Assembly (NCBI GenBank): GCA_964017155.1
Contig: OZ024854.1
Coordinates: 46,583,923-46,647,922 of the forward strand
Direction of reading: 5' to 3'
DNA from: Oasisia sp. SBJ-2009
Taxonomy: Eukaryota; Annelida; Polychaeta; Sabellida; Siboglinidae
DNA length: 64,000 nt
The notes beneath the pieces were generated by a model. It saw only the letters and a program-made list of their open reading frames with translations, ran no database searches and was not told the origin of the DNA. Of this stretch, positions 24,966-38,937 are shown piece after piece (position 1 is the first letter of the stretch; each line of letters starts with the position of its first letter). The position numbers were made by a program, and so were the translations under genes.

Positions 24966-24999
24966 ATGGTTGGGACGTTAGATATAGTTCAACTGTCAA

Positions 25000-27579
25000 C
25001 CTTCCAGTAAGTAATTATTTTAACAATGTTTCGTACCTTCAAACAGATGAACAAACATAACAGTCGTGCTGTTTGTGTCTGGTTTGCTTGAACTTCTCAA
25101 CGATAAATAGATTCATGGGGAAATCATTGTTCCTTGTTATGGTTACGAGCGAGATATGATTGTTTACGCACTAGCTATTTAACATAGGCCTAATGATGAA
25201 AGTATTGTCATTGTGGATTGTTAATCTGGAAATACATTTATACAAGTTACTCATACACGAGTGCTGTATCAAAGCAATGTACTTCATATATTAAATTTTT
25301 GTTAAAACAGTTATTAAATGTACACACAACGAATTTCGTGTTTTTTGATTGGTGGTTCTGTTTTTGGGAGTAGGGTAGGGGAAGGGAATCACGTGTATTT
25401 CCGTTCAGCAGTTGTGTATTCTAATATATTATGTTTCCTACATATTAAATACACAGAAGAAACTAATGTACAAATGTAACGCAGGCAAATAATTTAAACA
25501 AAGAAATATGTTGCACGCACGCACGCACGCGCACAAGCACGCACGCACGAACACACACACATTAATACTGATAAAACTTATCGAATTATTACTGGTACAA
25601 AGCAGCAAAGAAAGGAGAACACAACCCAAGTCCTGCGATGTTGCTCAGTGAGGAAAACTATCATATCACAACAATCTCTCCCTATATGCATTATCCAACT
25701 TAGTGGATCGAATGACATGCTCTTGTCATGATTGCAGTGGTAAGTTTATTGCTTTTGCGACTCCTGCTGACATCAATGCGTGTGTTTAATTTGCGTTCTC
25801 CCAGGAGGGTGCTTTTCACAGCTGCAGTGGAGGATAATTACCCTCACAAATGGGCAGTGTATAGATTGTTTCAGGCGTGTGCTGTTCAGTAGTTTAGTTT
25901 GACTTTGATTATAAAACAAGTTGCAGGTTACAAATCAACCTTCAGTAATTTAAGTGTTTTAGAGAACACAAATTCAATTCACTTTCACCTCCTTGAAGTA
26001 CAGTTTTATGTTATTTAAAGTTGGGCGACCAGCTAGAAAGTTCTACTTCTGTGACATTACATTACGCTTGGATTAAATTATTTCATGTTTACTACACATA
26101 TAAATCGAATGCCTTTCAGTAGTAATAAGCCATATTATCACAGCAACACATTAAATACACCATATGTACAATATATATACATACATACATACATACATAC
26201 ATACATACATACATACATACATACATACATACAACGATCAAAAGACACCTGAAGCTAGGCTACACACAGCGCTATACCACATCTAAAGTGCCCGTATAAG
26301 GCGGGTGGCCTCTGGGTAGGGTAACCGTCGATGAATGTAGCATGAAACAAGAAAACATACGAACAGTAAACATCATTTTATTTACGAAGAACAAAGACAT
26401 CAAGAGTGGTCTGGCGTTATCTGTCAATAGCCTTTCTGCCGACCTGCTGTATCAACTCTCTGAGTCAACAGCGCCATCGGAGAAGGGTAATTTGTGGCCA
26501 CGGTGCAGTCCAACAACTCGGTGCAATTCTGGCCGGTGGCTGCATTAACCGGGGGTCCGCTAGTTAGGTGTAGTTTTAAATTACAAAACATCAACATTAA
26601 AAACAATGTTTACCTGATCTTCTGCATCTGACTTGTAGACAGACATCTGACACGTTCATGTCCTGATTGTGCCAGAGCAGCAGGGGTTCTCATTAGTCAC
26701 AGTCCACGCAGAGGCATATATGCTGTTTGATAAGTCGACAATGCCAGCTAGCCACGGCGGCTGGTGCAATAAACAGGCCCAGTGTGAGACAACTCGGCCC
26801 CCTCCTAGAGACAACTCGGCCCGTGTATTTGTATAAGTATCATAGCGAACTATTATTGACATTGGGAAGGGTTTTTAGGAGGAAATTAACCTACCTAAAG
26901 AACGGTCAATAAATAAAAAAGAAGAAGATAGTATGACAAGAGGCCCTAGCTGCATTAGTCAAGACATATCATCCAAGATAGGCCTTGTCGTTATGCAGCA
27001 AAGGTTTGGCAGTAAATATAATTTTGTATATCCTTCAAAAATATGAATATATGCAAAACTAATTTAATACCTATCGCATTAATTGTGATGAATATAATGT
27101 ATAGATAATTTGGGCGAGTTTAGATGTGTTTATATTTATTAAATGTTTCCAATATATTCTGTGCGCCACTGTAATCCGATTGTCCCGCGGTCCGCCATAG
27201 GGCCTACTAAAACACAGCGAAGGGTGTACCTACATAATATTCTCTGAAAATAAGTGTTTTTAAAAACAAATATGAAAAAAACTAATCTTTAGAAGAAACA
27301 GTTCGAACACCCAAAGAAATTCCAGTTTGTGAAAATATATTAAATACAATATTAGTATATATTTTGTAAGAAAACTACACCAAAGCCTTTTTCTCGCATA
27401 GTTAAATTTGGATTGAACTGTCAATGAACTCCAGGGTCCTTAAATTTAGCCTAGCCTAATGATACCCATGGAGAGGCTTCAGTGATTACATCCCTAGTGA
27501 CACCATCTGCTAGTCATTTAAGAGCAGGCCAGGAACACTGAAGGTGACCTGTTTCCCTGCCTCTCGACAACATTGACAG
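25000..27579. other. Interior of the candidate giant element, no gene supported
   Basis: This is AT-rich sequence with an ACGC/CACA run near 25515-25560 and a CATA microsatellite. ORFs at 26342-26548 and 26424-26606 are on opposite strands over the same bases and have no recognisable domain. Upstream exons of the 27.6-29.8 kb gene may lie here, but I could not define them. Confidence 0.4.
26173..26233. repeat. (CATA)n microsatellite
   Basis: About 15 uninterrupted ATAC units. Confidence 0.95.
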
Positions 27580-29802
<2,223 letters not shown>

Positions 29803-29965
29803 TATGGCTACACCCCTTTTGGACTTCCCCTACTGTTAGTGTAGATGAGAGTTGATGGCAGCCTGGATGTTAGGTGCATGTTTTAAAGTTATTTGTAGAC
29901 TATTTTAGTTGGCTAGGCACACTGAGGACGTGATGTTTAACTATTATAAGCTATTCTTTGCTTTA

Positions 29966-29971
29966 AATAAA
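29966..29971 (+). terminator. Poly(A) signal of the 27.6-29.8 kb gene
   Basis: AATAAA lies 164 bp after the TAA stop, followed by a GT-rich stretch (TTGTTGTGTCC). The right subterminal array starts about 90 bp further on, so the transcript would end just before the repeats. Confidence 0.6.
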
Positions 29972-30029
29972 AATTGTTGTGTCCAACGAGTTGGTCTGTC
30001 TTAATCTATACTAGGTATCAGTTGACTTC

Positions 30030-30890
30030 TGCGTCGGACCGTGTCTACACACCAAATGTGTTCATAGAATCCTGTGAATTCACGTACGACAATCGGGTGA
30101 AACCACGTACAGAAACACGTGATTTTAGTGACGTAATCACGTGTCGATACACCAAATGTGTTCATAGAATCCCGTGAATTCACGTACGACAATCAGGTGA
30201 ATACACGTACAGAAAACACGTGATTCTCACGAATGGAAAAACTCGTGATTTCACGAGCAGTAAACACGTGTCGACACACCAAATTTGTTGACAGAATCGC
30301 GTGAATTCACGTACGGCAATCAGGTGAATACACGTGCAGAAAACACGTGTTTTTCACGAATGGAAAAACTCGTGATTTCACGAGCAGTAAACACGTGTCG
30401 ACACACCAAATTTGTCGACAGAATCCCGTGAATTCACGTACGGCAATCAGGTGAATACACGTGCAGAAAACACGTGTTTTTCACGAATGGAAAAACTCGT
30501 GATTTCACGAGCAGTAAACACGTGTCGACACACCAAATTTGTCGACAGAATCCCGTGAATTCACGTACGGCAATCAGGTGAATAGACGTGCAGAAAACAC
30601 GTGTTTTTCACGAATGGAAAAACTCGTGATTTCACGAGCAGTAAACACGTGTCGACACACCAAATTTGTCGACAGAATCCCGTGAATTCACGTACGGCAA
30701 TCAGGTGAATACACGTGCAGAAAACACGTGTTTTTCACGAATGGAAAAACTCGTGATTTCACGAGCAGTAAACACGTGTCGACACACCAAATTTGTCGAC
30801 AGAATCCCGTGAATTCACGTACCGAAAACACGTGAATTGAGCCAGTTGAACTCGTGAATTCACTTACTGAACACGTGAAATCACGGGTCG
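30030..30890. repeat. Right subterminal array, 127-bp unit, about 6 copies
   Basis: The CGTGTCGACACACCAAAT word recurs at exact 127-bp steps (TCGACA at 30271, 30398, 30525 and onward), with more diverged units from 30030. Each unit holds several perfect inverted repeats: CACGTG, TTGTCGACAG, GTGAATTCAC and CTCGTGATTTCACGAG. The word set overlaps the left array although the unit length differs. Confidence 0.9.
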
Positions 30891-30924
30891 TTGTTTGCTG
30901 GGAATATACAGCGCACTAAAACAT

Positions 30925-31410
30925 CATTATCATGTTGCCGGGCGCGATGCGACAAAGACTGCTTCCATCAGTTGACTATTGCTCTCCATTTATCTCTCCG
31001 CTGTGAGAGTGATGTCCATGAATCGGTCTTTATGTCCCTCAGCTTCAGGTTTCTCTTGATGGTATCCTTGAACTGGAGACGAGGGCGCCCTCTCTTTCTG
31101 TGACCAGAAGACAGATGAGAGTAGAGAATCTGGTTTGGTAGCCCGCCTGGTGACATCCTATTGAGGTGTCCAGTCCACCGAAAATTCTTTCTGATCAAAA
31201 AATCTTCCGTAGATGGCAGCCCTGTCCGTTCGAGTATTTCCTTGTTTGTCACTTTTTCCATTCAGGTTATCCTCATGATCGAACGCAGATGTCGCATAAT
31301 GAAGGCATGCAGCTTTTTCATCTGTCGTCTGTATATTCAACATTGTCCAGGCCTCGGCTTTGTATATAGGAGGATGAATTTTGTGTAGGACTTCGCCTTG
31401 CAGACTGACC
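30925..31410 (-). pseudogene. 3' fragment of a LINE reverse-transcriptase ORF
   Basis: On the minus strand the frame at 31261-30968 reads LINE C-terminal motifs: KVTNKEILERTGLPS, FRWTGHLNRM, GHRKRGRPRLQFKD and a final W.SLSQRRDKWR. Just upstream an AEAWT and a MRHLRSIMRI segment occur in another frame, so there is at least one frameshift. The catalytic RT core is absent. It abuts the right end of the candidate giant element and differs from the LINE at 40.7-42.1 kb. Confidence 0.8.
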
Positions 31411-32030
31411 TTTACCGGGTTGTCCTTGTTGATGTCGTCGTCGTCGTACCGTGCTCTACAAGATCTGAGAATTAGATGCAGTTATACTTCTTAGAGATCT
31501 TGGTGTCAGGAAACATCCGATTAAATGCATAACTTTATGAAGTGTTGGCGAACATAAATCACAAGTTGTGTTCAGCAACAAAATGGGCAAAATTTAGTTC
31601 ACTCATTACGTTTTCGTCCCCAACGTTAGTGATAAAACAATTTCTAAACAGAAGCCGTCGAATTTTGTGTCTGCAAGACATATGCTTGACTGTTTCAGGG
31701 TGTTTCTGTAGATCATTTCCCCTATAACTGCCTATGTAGCTCACTTTGATGTCTATGGTACATAGTTGTCAAAAATCATGTTCTATTCCTGATCTACTTT
31801 TCATAACCCATGGGTTTTAAATTCCTTAGCCCCGTTGTCGAGGTATTTGCTGGTGTACCTCATTTTCTTCTTCGGTGGTTCATTGACTTAATTCTTTCTT
31901 TCGTATCGGATGCGCCTTTCCACAGCTATTCATAATAAAAATGGCGTTGGACCCTGTCTAATGTCGCCATTATTGCACCTTGCGATATACTATGTTCTGT
32001 ATTATGTTCGGTGTTGGAAAATAAACATAT
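31411..32030. other. Unassigned sequence before the TTGA repeat
   Basis: A GTCGTC run occurs near 31430. The end of this stretch (ATGGCGTTGGACCCTGTCTA ... GGAAAATAAACATATTGATTG) resembles a retroposon 3' tail feeding into the (TTGA)n run. No gene is supported. Confidence 0.4.
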
Positions 32031-32268
<238 letters not shown>

Positions 32269-32559
32269 CGTATGTGAATGTATGAAAGAGAGTTGGTAAA
32301 AATTAAAAATAATGTATATTATTGAATATAATTTATTATAGTTATTTGATACACTTTAATGTTTCTTCTTCTTTGATCATTTCAAGTTCAGAAGCATTAT
32401 ACGTGTATATTGAAACAAAGAAATTAGGAAAGGCGTGTTGATGTAAAACAAAGTTTGGGTTATAAATGATACCAAACTGGTAGAATAACTCTTACAGCAA
32501 GCTGGCCAATTTTAAGCATAATTAAGGCCCGTTTTGACCGAAGTCTTGCTTTGCTGCAG

Positions 32560-32654
32560 TGATAATTGTAACGGCGGATCTGTAACCGTCTCGCGGTGAT
32601 CCCGATATTATTTCGTAGCGGGAAAAACGACAGGCTAAGAAGGGCTAAGAAAAG
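32560..32654 (+). promoter_or_regulatory. Possible FANCD2 promoter with E2F-type site and first non-coding exon
   Basis: A small CpG-containing patch holds GCGGGAAA at 32618-32625, the reverse of the E2F consensus TTTCCCGC. About 30 bases later AAAAG is followed by the donor-like GTAAAT at 32655. The first coding exon of FANCD2 (34036) begins with a splice acceptor, so a non-coding exon upstream is required. In vertebrates FA genes are commonly driven by E2F; the link here is inferred from motif and position only. Confidence 0.3.
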
Positions 32655-32669
32655 GTAAATTTACTCGGT

Positions 32670-34035
32670 TGTTGATGTGCCAACAAATTAAGCGTTTCTT
32701 TATTGCTCGTATGCATGACAAGCGAACGATTATTATGTCACTTCAACTAATAACAGCCAGGAGCAGATAACTCAATACACTCTCCAAAAGTTTAACTTTG
32801 CATAATCAAATGGGAAATGTTGATAAATTTTGTTTTTGACAGCGAGTGACACACAACTGTGACGACACGGTCGCTGCGACCCGCCGACTGGCTTTTGTAA
32901 CGACTTGACTCGAGTTTGACAGTGACACACTCACATACACACGTGATGATACTGTAATACAGTCACCGTGTTACAGTGCATATATACACACAACTCAAGT
33001 TAACTGACAGACAACGTAAGTGTCATGAGACATACGTCTACGACACACAGTCTCAGTCTGCATGTGATACACAGCAAGGGCCAAGCCCAAGCCTAGGCAA
33101 GGTATATACTCATGTCTTGAGGTGTCACTTGATGAAATGAAAATGATTATGATAACATTCACTGGTGGCAATGAATGATGTACGTACTGGAACGCGAGTA
33201 CACACACACACACGCACGCACACACACACACACCTTATAAGCTTGCCTAGGGATAGACAGAGATCTCAGGTCTTAGGTGGTTTCCTCCAAACTTGGGCTA
33301 ACGCAGGAGTTTGTAGTGCTTCTTGTGCGCATGTGTTAAGTAGTATGTTTGTATGTTTCTCTTGATAAAATATCATGAATATGATAAATATTATATAATA
33401 AGATAATTAAGATATACAATAACTTGTCTAAGAAGACAGGCTGTCTGAACCGCTCATAGCTATGCCAGTGTGCAATGCATGTTGTAAGGGAGATATTCTG
33501 TTACTTTAATCCATTGTCTTCTTTATGGTCTGTTAACACAGTGTTGTGTAAGAACAAATGTACAGTGTGAAACACTAATATGTATAATACTGTGAAAGTG
33601 TGGATGCAATTCAATGCCAATGAATGACATCTGCAACAAGTGTAATTTGGGTAGACTTATGATACCAAAGTTATGACAATCATCTATGCACTTAAAGAGT
33701 TGAACCTTGGCACTATATCTGCAGCACCATTTTTCTTCTTCGCAAAAGTCATGCAGTATTGCATCCACTGGGACTGGACTTGTTCTTGCTTTCTTTGCAA
33801 TTAACCTGGCAACTTATATGTGGACTGAAGGATACTTAAGTCGAAGTCATGCAAACAGTTCTGTTCAGGAGCAATCATGCTTTGATACTTATGGCATTTT
33901 TGTTGGCTCCTGTATTCTACTTAAGAATGAACATTAAATATTCACTAATGTACAGTTAGTATTAGTTACAGAAATAAATTACTCTCTGGTTTTAGATGTC
34001 TGAATTTCTTAGAATATTTGTTGTTGGCTCCACAG
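32670..34035. other. Presumed 5' intron or upstream region of FANCD2
   Basis: It contains short ACAC/ACGC runs (33200-33232), a fragment with retroposon-like wording (GGTGGTTTCCTCCAAACTTGGG near 33277) and a 76-codon ORF at 33707-33937 overlapped on the minus strand by another. I cannot support a gene here. Confidence 0.4.
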
Positions 34036-37000
34036 GGATACACAAGAAATGGTGAAGCACAAGCGAAGGCAGTATGATGAGCAACTGACAGGTAAATTCT
34101 ACTCGGTATAATACACACAAAACCATTGCAAACTCTTCAGCATGCACCACCCATCTTGTGTGCTCTGATCTGACAGGAGAGTGACAATTGAAACTCCTGG
34201 TCAACCCACAAATATTAATTTTGTTCTGATGCCAGTGAATTATTCATGTCATTCTGAAGGTGCTGAAAACATAATTTGCATGTTAAGTACTAAGACAGTA
34301 CCATGCACATATCACTATAGATGGTGACAGTATTTGCCAGCAGACCTGTTAAGTCTCCCGCTTTACGCGGGAGCCTCCCGCTTTTTGTACCAATCTCCCG
34401 CCCTCCCTCGCGTGAGACGAAATCTCCAGTTTATAATTAGTCCTCCAGATTCGTATTTTTGTAACCTCCCATATCCCTGTTCTTTTTATTAATAAATATA
34501 TCTGCTATTTACATCGTACTACGTAGTAGAAGCGCCCCAGATCGCTAATCCATTTCAGTTAAAAATTGCGTTTTATTTTTCACCAATACAACCAACGAGC
34601 GTAACAGGCATTTTAATTGGATGGAAACAATCACGTGGCCGCGAAACAGCCAATCGTAACTGCTCTATCATAGCGTTTGATGCTTGGCACTCATCAATAT
34701 GCAGTATGGCGCCAGCGAAGTCGAATTCAAAGCCATCATCTCGTTCGACCTCAAAGAAGAAATATGCATCCAAGTTCATCCGGGAGTGGGTCGGCGATCT
34801 ACACTGGATAAGCCGAAGTGACAGAGGGGTGTCACATGCGTATTGCCGCGGCAACATCGCAGCAGCTTGAGCGAGCGAGTGAGCGAGCGAGAACGAAGCA
34901 ACTCTGTCACGTCGGTCTTCGTCAATCCGAAGGACCAAGACATCACTAGGCGGGTAATTGTTGCCGAAACGTTATTCGCGAATATGGTTGCTGAACACAA
35001 TTTGTCATTTTCACTAGCGGACCACTGCCAAACAGCAACGCAGACAGCGAAAGGGTGTTTTCTATGGTTAAGAAAATCGATACGGACAGCAGGTCCGATC
35101 TTGGCCAGGACACATTATGTGCCCTGCTCTAAACATAGAGGATAACTGCTATCAATTTCAGCCTCCAGCTGAACTGCTGAAGTCCGCAAAATCAGCGACA
35201 TGGGACTATGTTAAGGCCCACCCTTCCCATGAGTGAGGTGCTTATCATTCCCAATTTTAATGTTGTGATGATTAATGTTGGTGTTCACATTTATTTATTT
35301 AAGGTTTTTGGTTGTGTGTACATAATTTATATGATGGTTGTGGTATTATTGCATGTGGTACTTATATATAATTGTTTAATAAAATGTTGTTTGCATACGC
35401 GTGTTTGTGTGAATTTTGTAATCTACTGCCACGCAGTATCATCGATATTTGATTAGTTCGATTTTACGCACAAATCTCCAGTTTTGGAATTTCAGAAACT
35501 TAACAGGTCTGTTTGCCAGTACTGTTTTGACTAGAATTTAAGCTGAATTTTTTTATGCAGAATTGTCTTAGCAATCAGGAATTCAGGAAACGTTTAATAT
35601 TGTTTCCAGGTATGAAGAGAAACAAATCAGAATAGTTGAAAATACAATGATATTTACACCAATGCAAATGCAACAAGAACTATTCCGGGTAACTTAGCAG
35701 TTATAATGATAACATCTGTCTAGTTCATATTGCAAGGAAGTTGGAAAGAAGTCGGTTGTATGATATATTATTAAAGTTGTCATGTCTTCTGCCTGGCATC
35801 AGTTGGAGGAGAGGTGAGAGATTGCACGCATGAGTTGTGACATGTAATCTGTTTTGTAGTTAAAAAGAAGAAGGCGGCAGACGAAACTGGAAACCATGCC
35901 TACACTGGGGATAGATCGGTGTTTGGAGAACTGGTCTTGAAGGCGGGTCTCATTCTAAAAGATGGCAGCACACACAATGAAATAGGTAAGCTCTTTCTGC
36001 AAAGCAGGGCAAGGGTCAATTCATTTCATAAACAATTTGAATTGACCAATTCAGTTCCAATTCTATTCTGGAATTGGAGCTGGAATTGGAATTTAAAAAA
36101 ATTTGGAACAAAATGCATTGAATTGGAACTGGAATTAAAAGATTTTGAATTGAATTAGAATTGAAAGATGTTGAATTGAGTTGGAATTGAATGAAAAGGA
36201 ATTGAACATTTGATATTTTTGTGATGCTGCGAAAGATATTTGACAAATATTTGGGAGTATTGCTGTGCAGGCAATGGTGTTTAATGACCAAGAAGAGTTG
36301 GACAGTGAAACTGTTGGTCAAACATTACCCAGTAATTTATTAATGGATGAAGCTGATGAATGGGAAGTTAATTAGACTTGTTCTGTTGCTTTTTGTGCTG
36401 GCTGGGGACTGCTCTGAAGAACCATTGAATTTGCCCAGATAACAATCACACTTTCCCAGTATCACATCATTCACATGCTAAGCAAATAATACCCAGGTAC
36501 CACAAGTGAAGTCAGGATATCTCCAAACAGTCCAAAGTCTAACCAGTTAAAGCCCACAGATTATCTATGCAAACATAAACCCAAAGAAGATTGACAACAC
36601 GTCTAGTTTATAACCAGGATGTGACAATGATCATTTATATAAATGATGTTATATAAATTTATATAATTATATTTTAACCAGCCAGTTCTACCCAGTAGCC
36701 ACTTAGTGGTTTTATATGTTCTTCCAAACTACTCAATCAGTGTGTAACATCTTGCCTGTATTGACATTTAAACACTGGTTGATGCATTGCATATGCCGAG
36801 GTAATTTCTTATTTCTGCATGATTCATTGCACTACATGTCAATGAGTAAAACCATTTTAATGTGCTGATCTAATGTTTCAGCAAAATTACAATAACACGC
36901 TGTATTATCCCCCTGTAAGCACAGTAATTGTATAATTTTATGGTTGACTTTTGGAATTGAAAAAATGTAATTGAAAGAAATGTAATAAAAGGAATGGCAT

Positions 37001-38684
37001 TGAATTGAAGCATGAATTGGAATTGAGTGAATGGAATTGACCCCTGACCTGCTACATAGTGACAAATGGTGCTACAGATTCTTGTAAAATGATAATGTTC
37101 AAAATATGTACAGTTTTATTTTCTGAAATGAACTTACAATGTTATACACATAAAGTGACCAACGAAAATCATCTGTTATATAGAGTTACAGTAACATCAG
37201 TAACTACCCTCAGATAATACTTATACTAGTAATGAAGTATAATTTTTTTAAATCTATAAATTCTAACGGTATGTTAAAATAAATTGTGCTATTTATGCAC
37301 TTTTATTTTTTGCAAAATGGTTCCAGTAATCCTTAAGTAAAAGAAATTAATATGCCATTTTTGTTTTTAGTAAAAGAGCAGGCCATATTTCAACGCAACC
37401 TCACACAGTTGATCAAGAAACACCCAGAATTCCCTCAGGTAAAGTGTAAACTCATTTACTTTGTCCTGAAATGTATTGTTGATTTTCAATTTTTCAGATA
37501 TTCTCTTTGAGACGCTGGTAATTTAGTGATTCTTCTTAAACTGTTTTGATTTCTTTGCTGCCACTGGATGACTACCACAGTAAAATATAATCATACATTT
37601 TCATGGCATTTTTTATGTAGTTTTGGTTGTTTAAAAACACAGCGCACACATTTTTTACAATCCTTTTCGAACTCAAACGAAATTTTATTTTGCAGCAGCC
37701 GTAACAACATATCGCTATTTAAAAAAATTAATGAAGTGTTGCATGATGTTTGAATTCTACATTTCTGCAGATATTACCAAGTAGCTCGCACTTATATGAA
37801 TACATTAATTGCAGGTGATTGACGAGTTCACAGATGGCTTCATAAAATACATAGACGACCAACACAGGTAAATCTCAATTTAATTTGCTACCACTTGCTT
37901 TCAGATTACTTTTGCAGACATTTGTTTAATATTCAAACAAACAGAATGTTTTCCTTTTTTTGCATTTCATTTGTCTTCTTTGATTTGTTTACATACACGT
38001 CTAATGTGTAATACATTTCATTTCTTGTAGCCGAGATCTTGAGTTGTGTGACGAATATCATTTTTAGAAAAATGAATTTATTGTCATCGGACAAACTATG
38101 AAATAGTTTTTGATGGAGTCTGGTCAATATTGTGTAAAAAAATTGAGGTGTTTTGTCACAGGCTGCGATGGAGTCTGATGCCATGTGAGACCCCCAGCGA
38201 CTGTGAGGCAAGGTTAGTCAAGTTATTAGCAAAAATTCACGTCGTCCACGCAGTGCTGCATAAACGCGGATGTTAATTTCTCCTGACATAATCATACGTT
38301 ATGTTTGCTGTGGTGTAAATTTAAGCCATTTTATACAACAAGAAAGACGTAAATGTAGATATTCCCAAATGAGTAGATGACCTCAGAACAAGTGCAGAAA
38401 ACATATAACACAATGAACACTCAATTAATCCAGCTAACATCCTTACGTATGCTACATCTGGTGAGGATCCTAAAACAGTATGTGTGAGAGTTATAACAAC
38501 CATGAAACTGGATCTCCTAAATAATTTGGATGTTTTGAAGAAATAAATGTGTTACTTCTGTGTGGTCATAAATAGACCCATGAAAGTTAGCATCACAAAT
38601 TCAAACTGTAGGAAGAAAATGTCAGCATATCCACAGACATCACACCCGCACACACCTACACACCCACACACACACACACACACA

Positions 38685-38732
<48 letters not shown>

Positions 38733-38847
38733 CACACACCCACACACACCCGCACACACCTACACACACCTACACACATGTACACACACCCACGCACACC
38801 CACGCACACCCACACACACCCACACACACACACCACACACCACACAC

Positions 38848-38937
<90 letters not shown>

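Noticed and set aside
33707..33937. 76-codon ORF upstream of FANCD2
   Set aside because: It is overlapped by a minus-strand ORF; no domain or splice context supports it.
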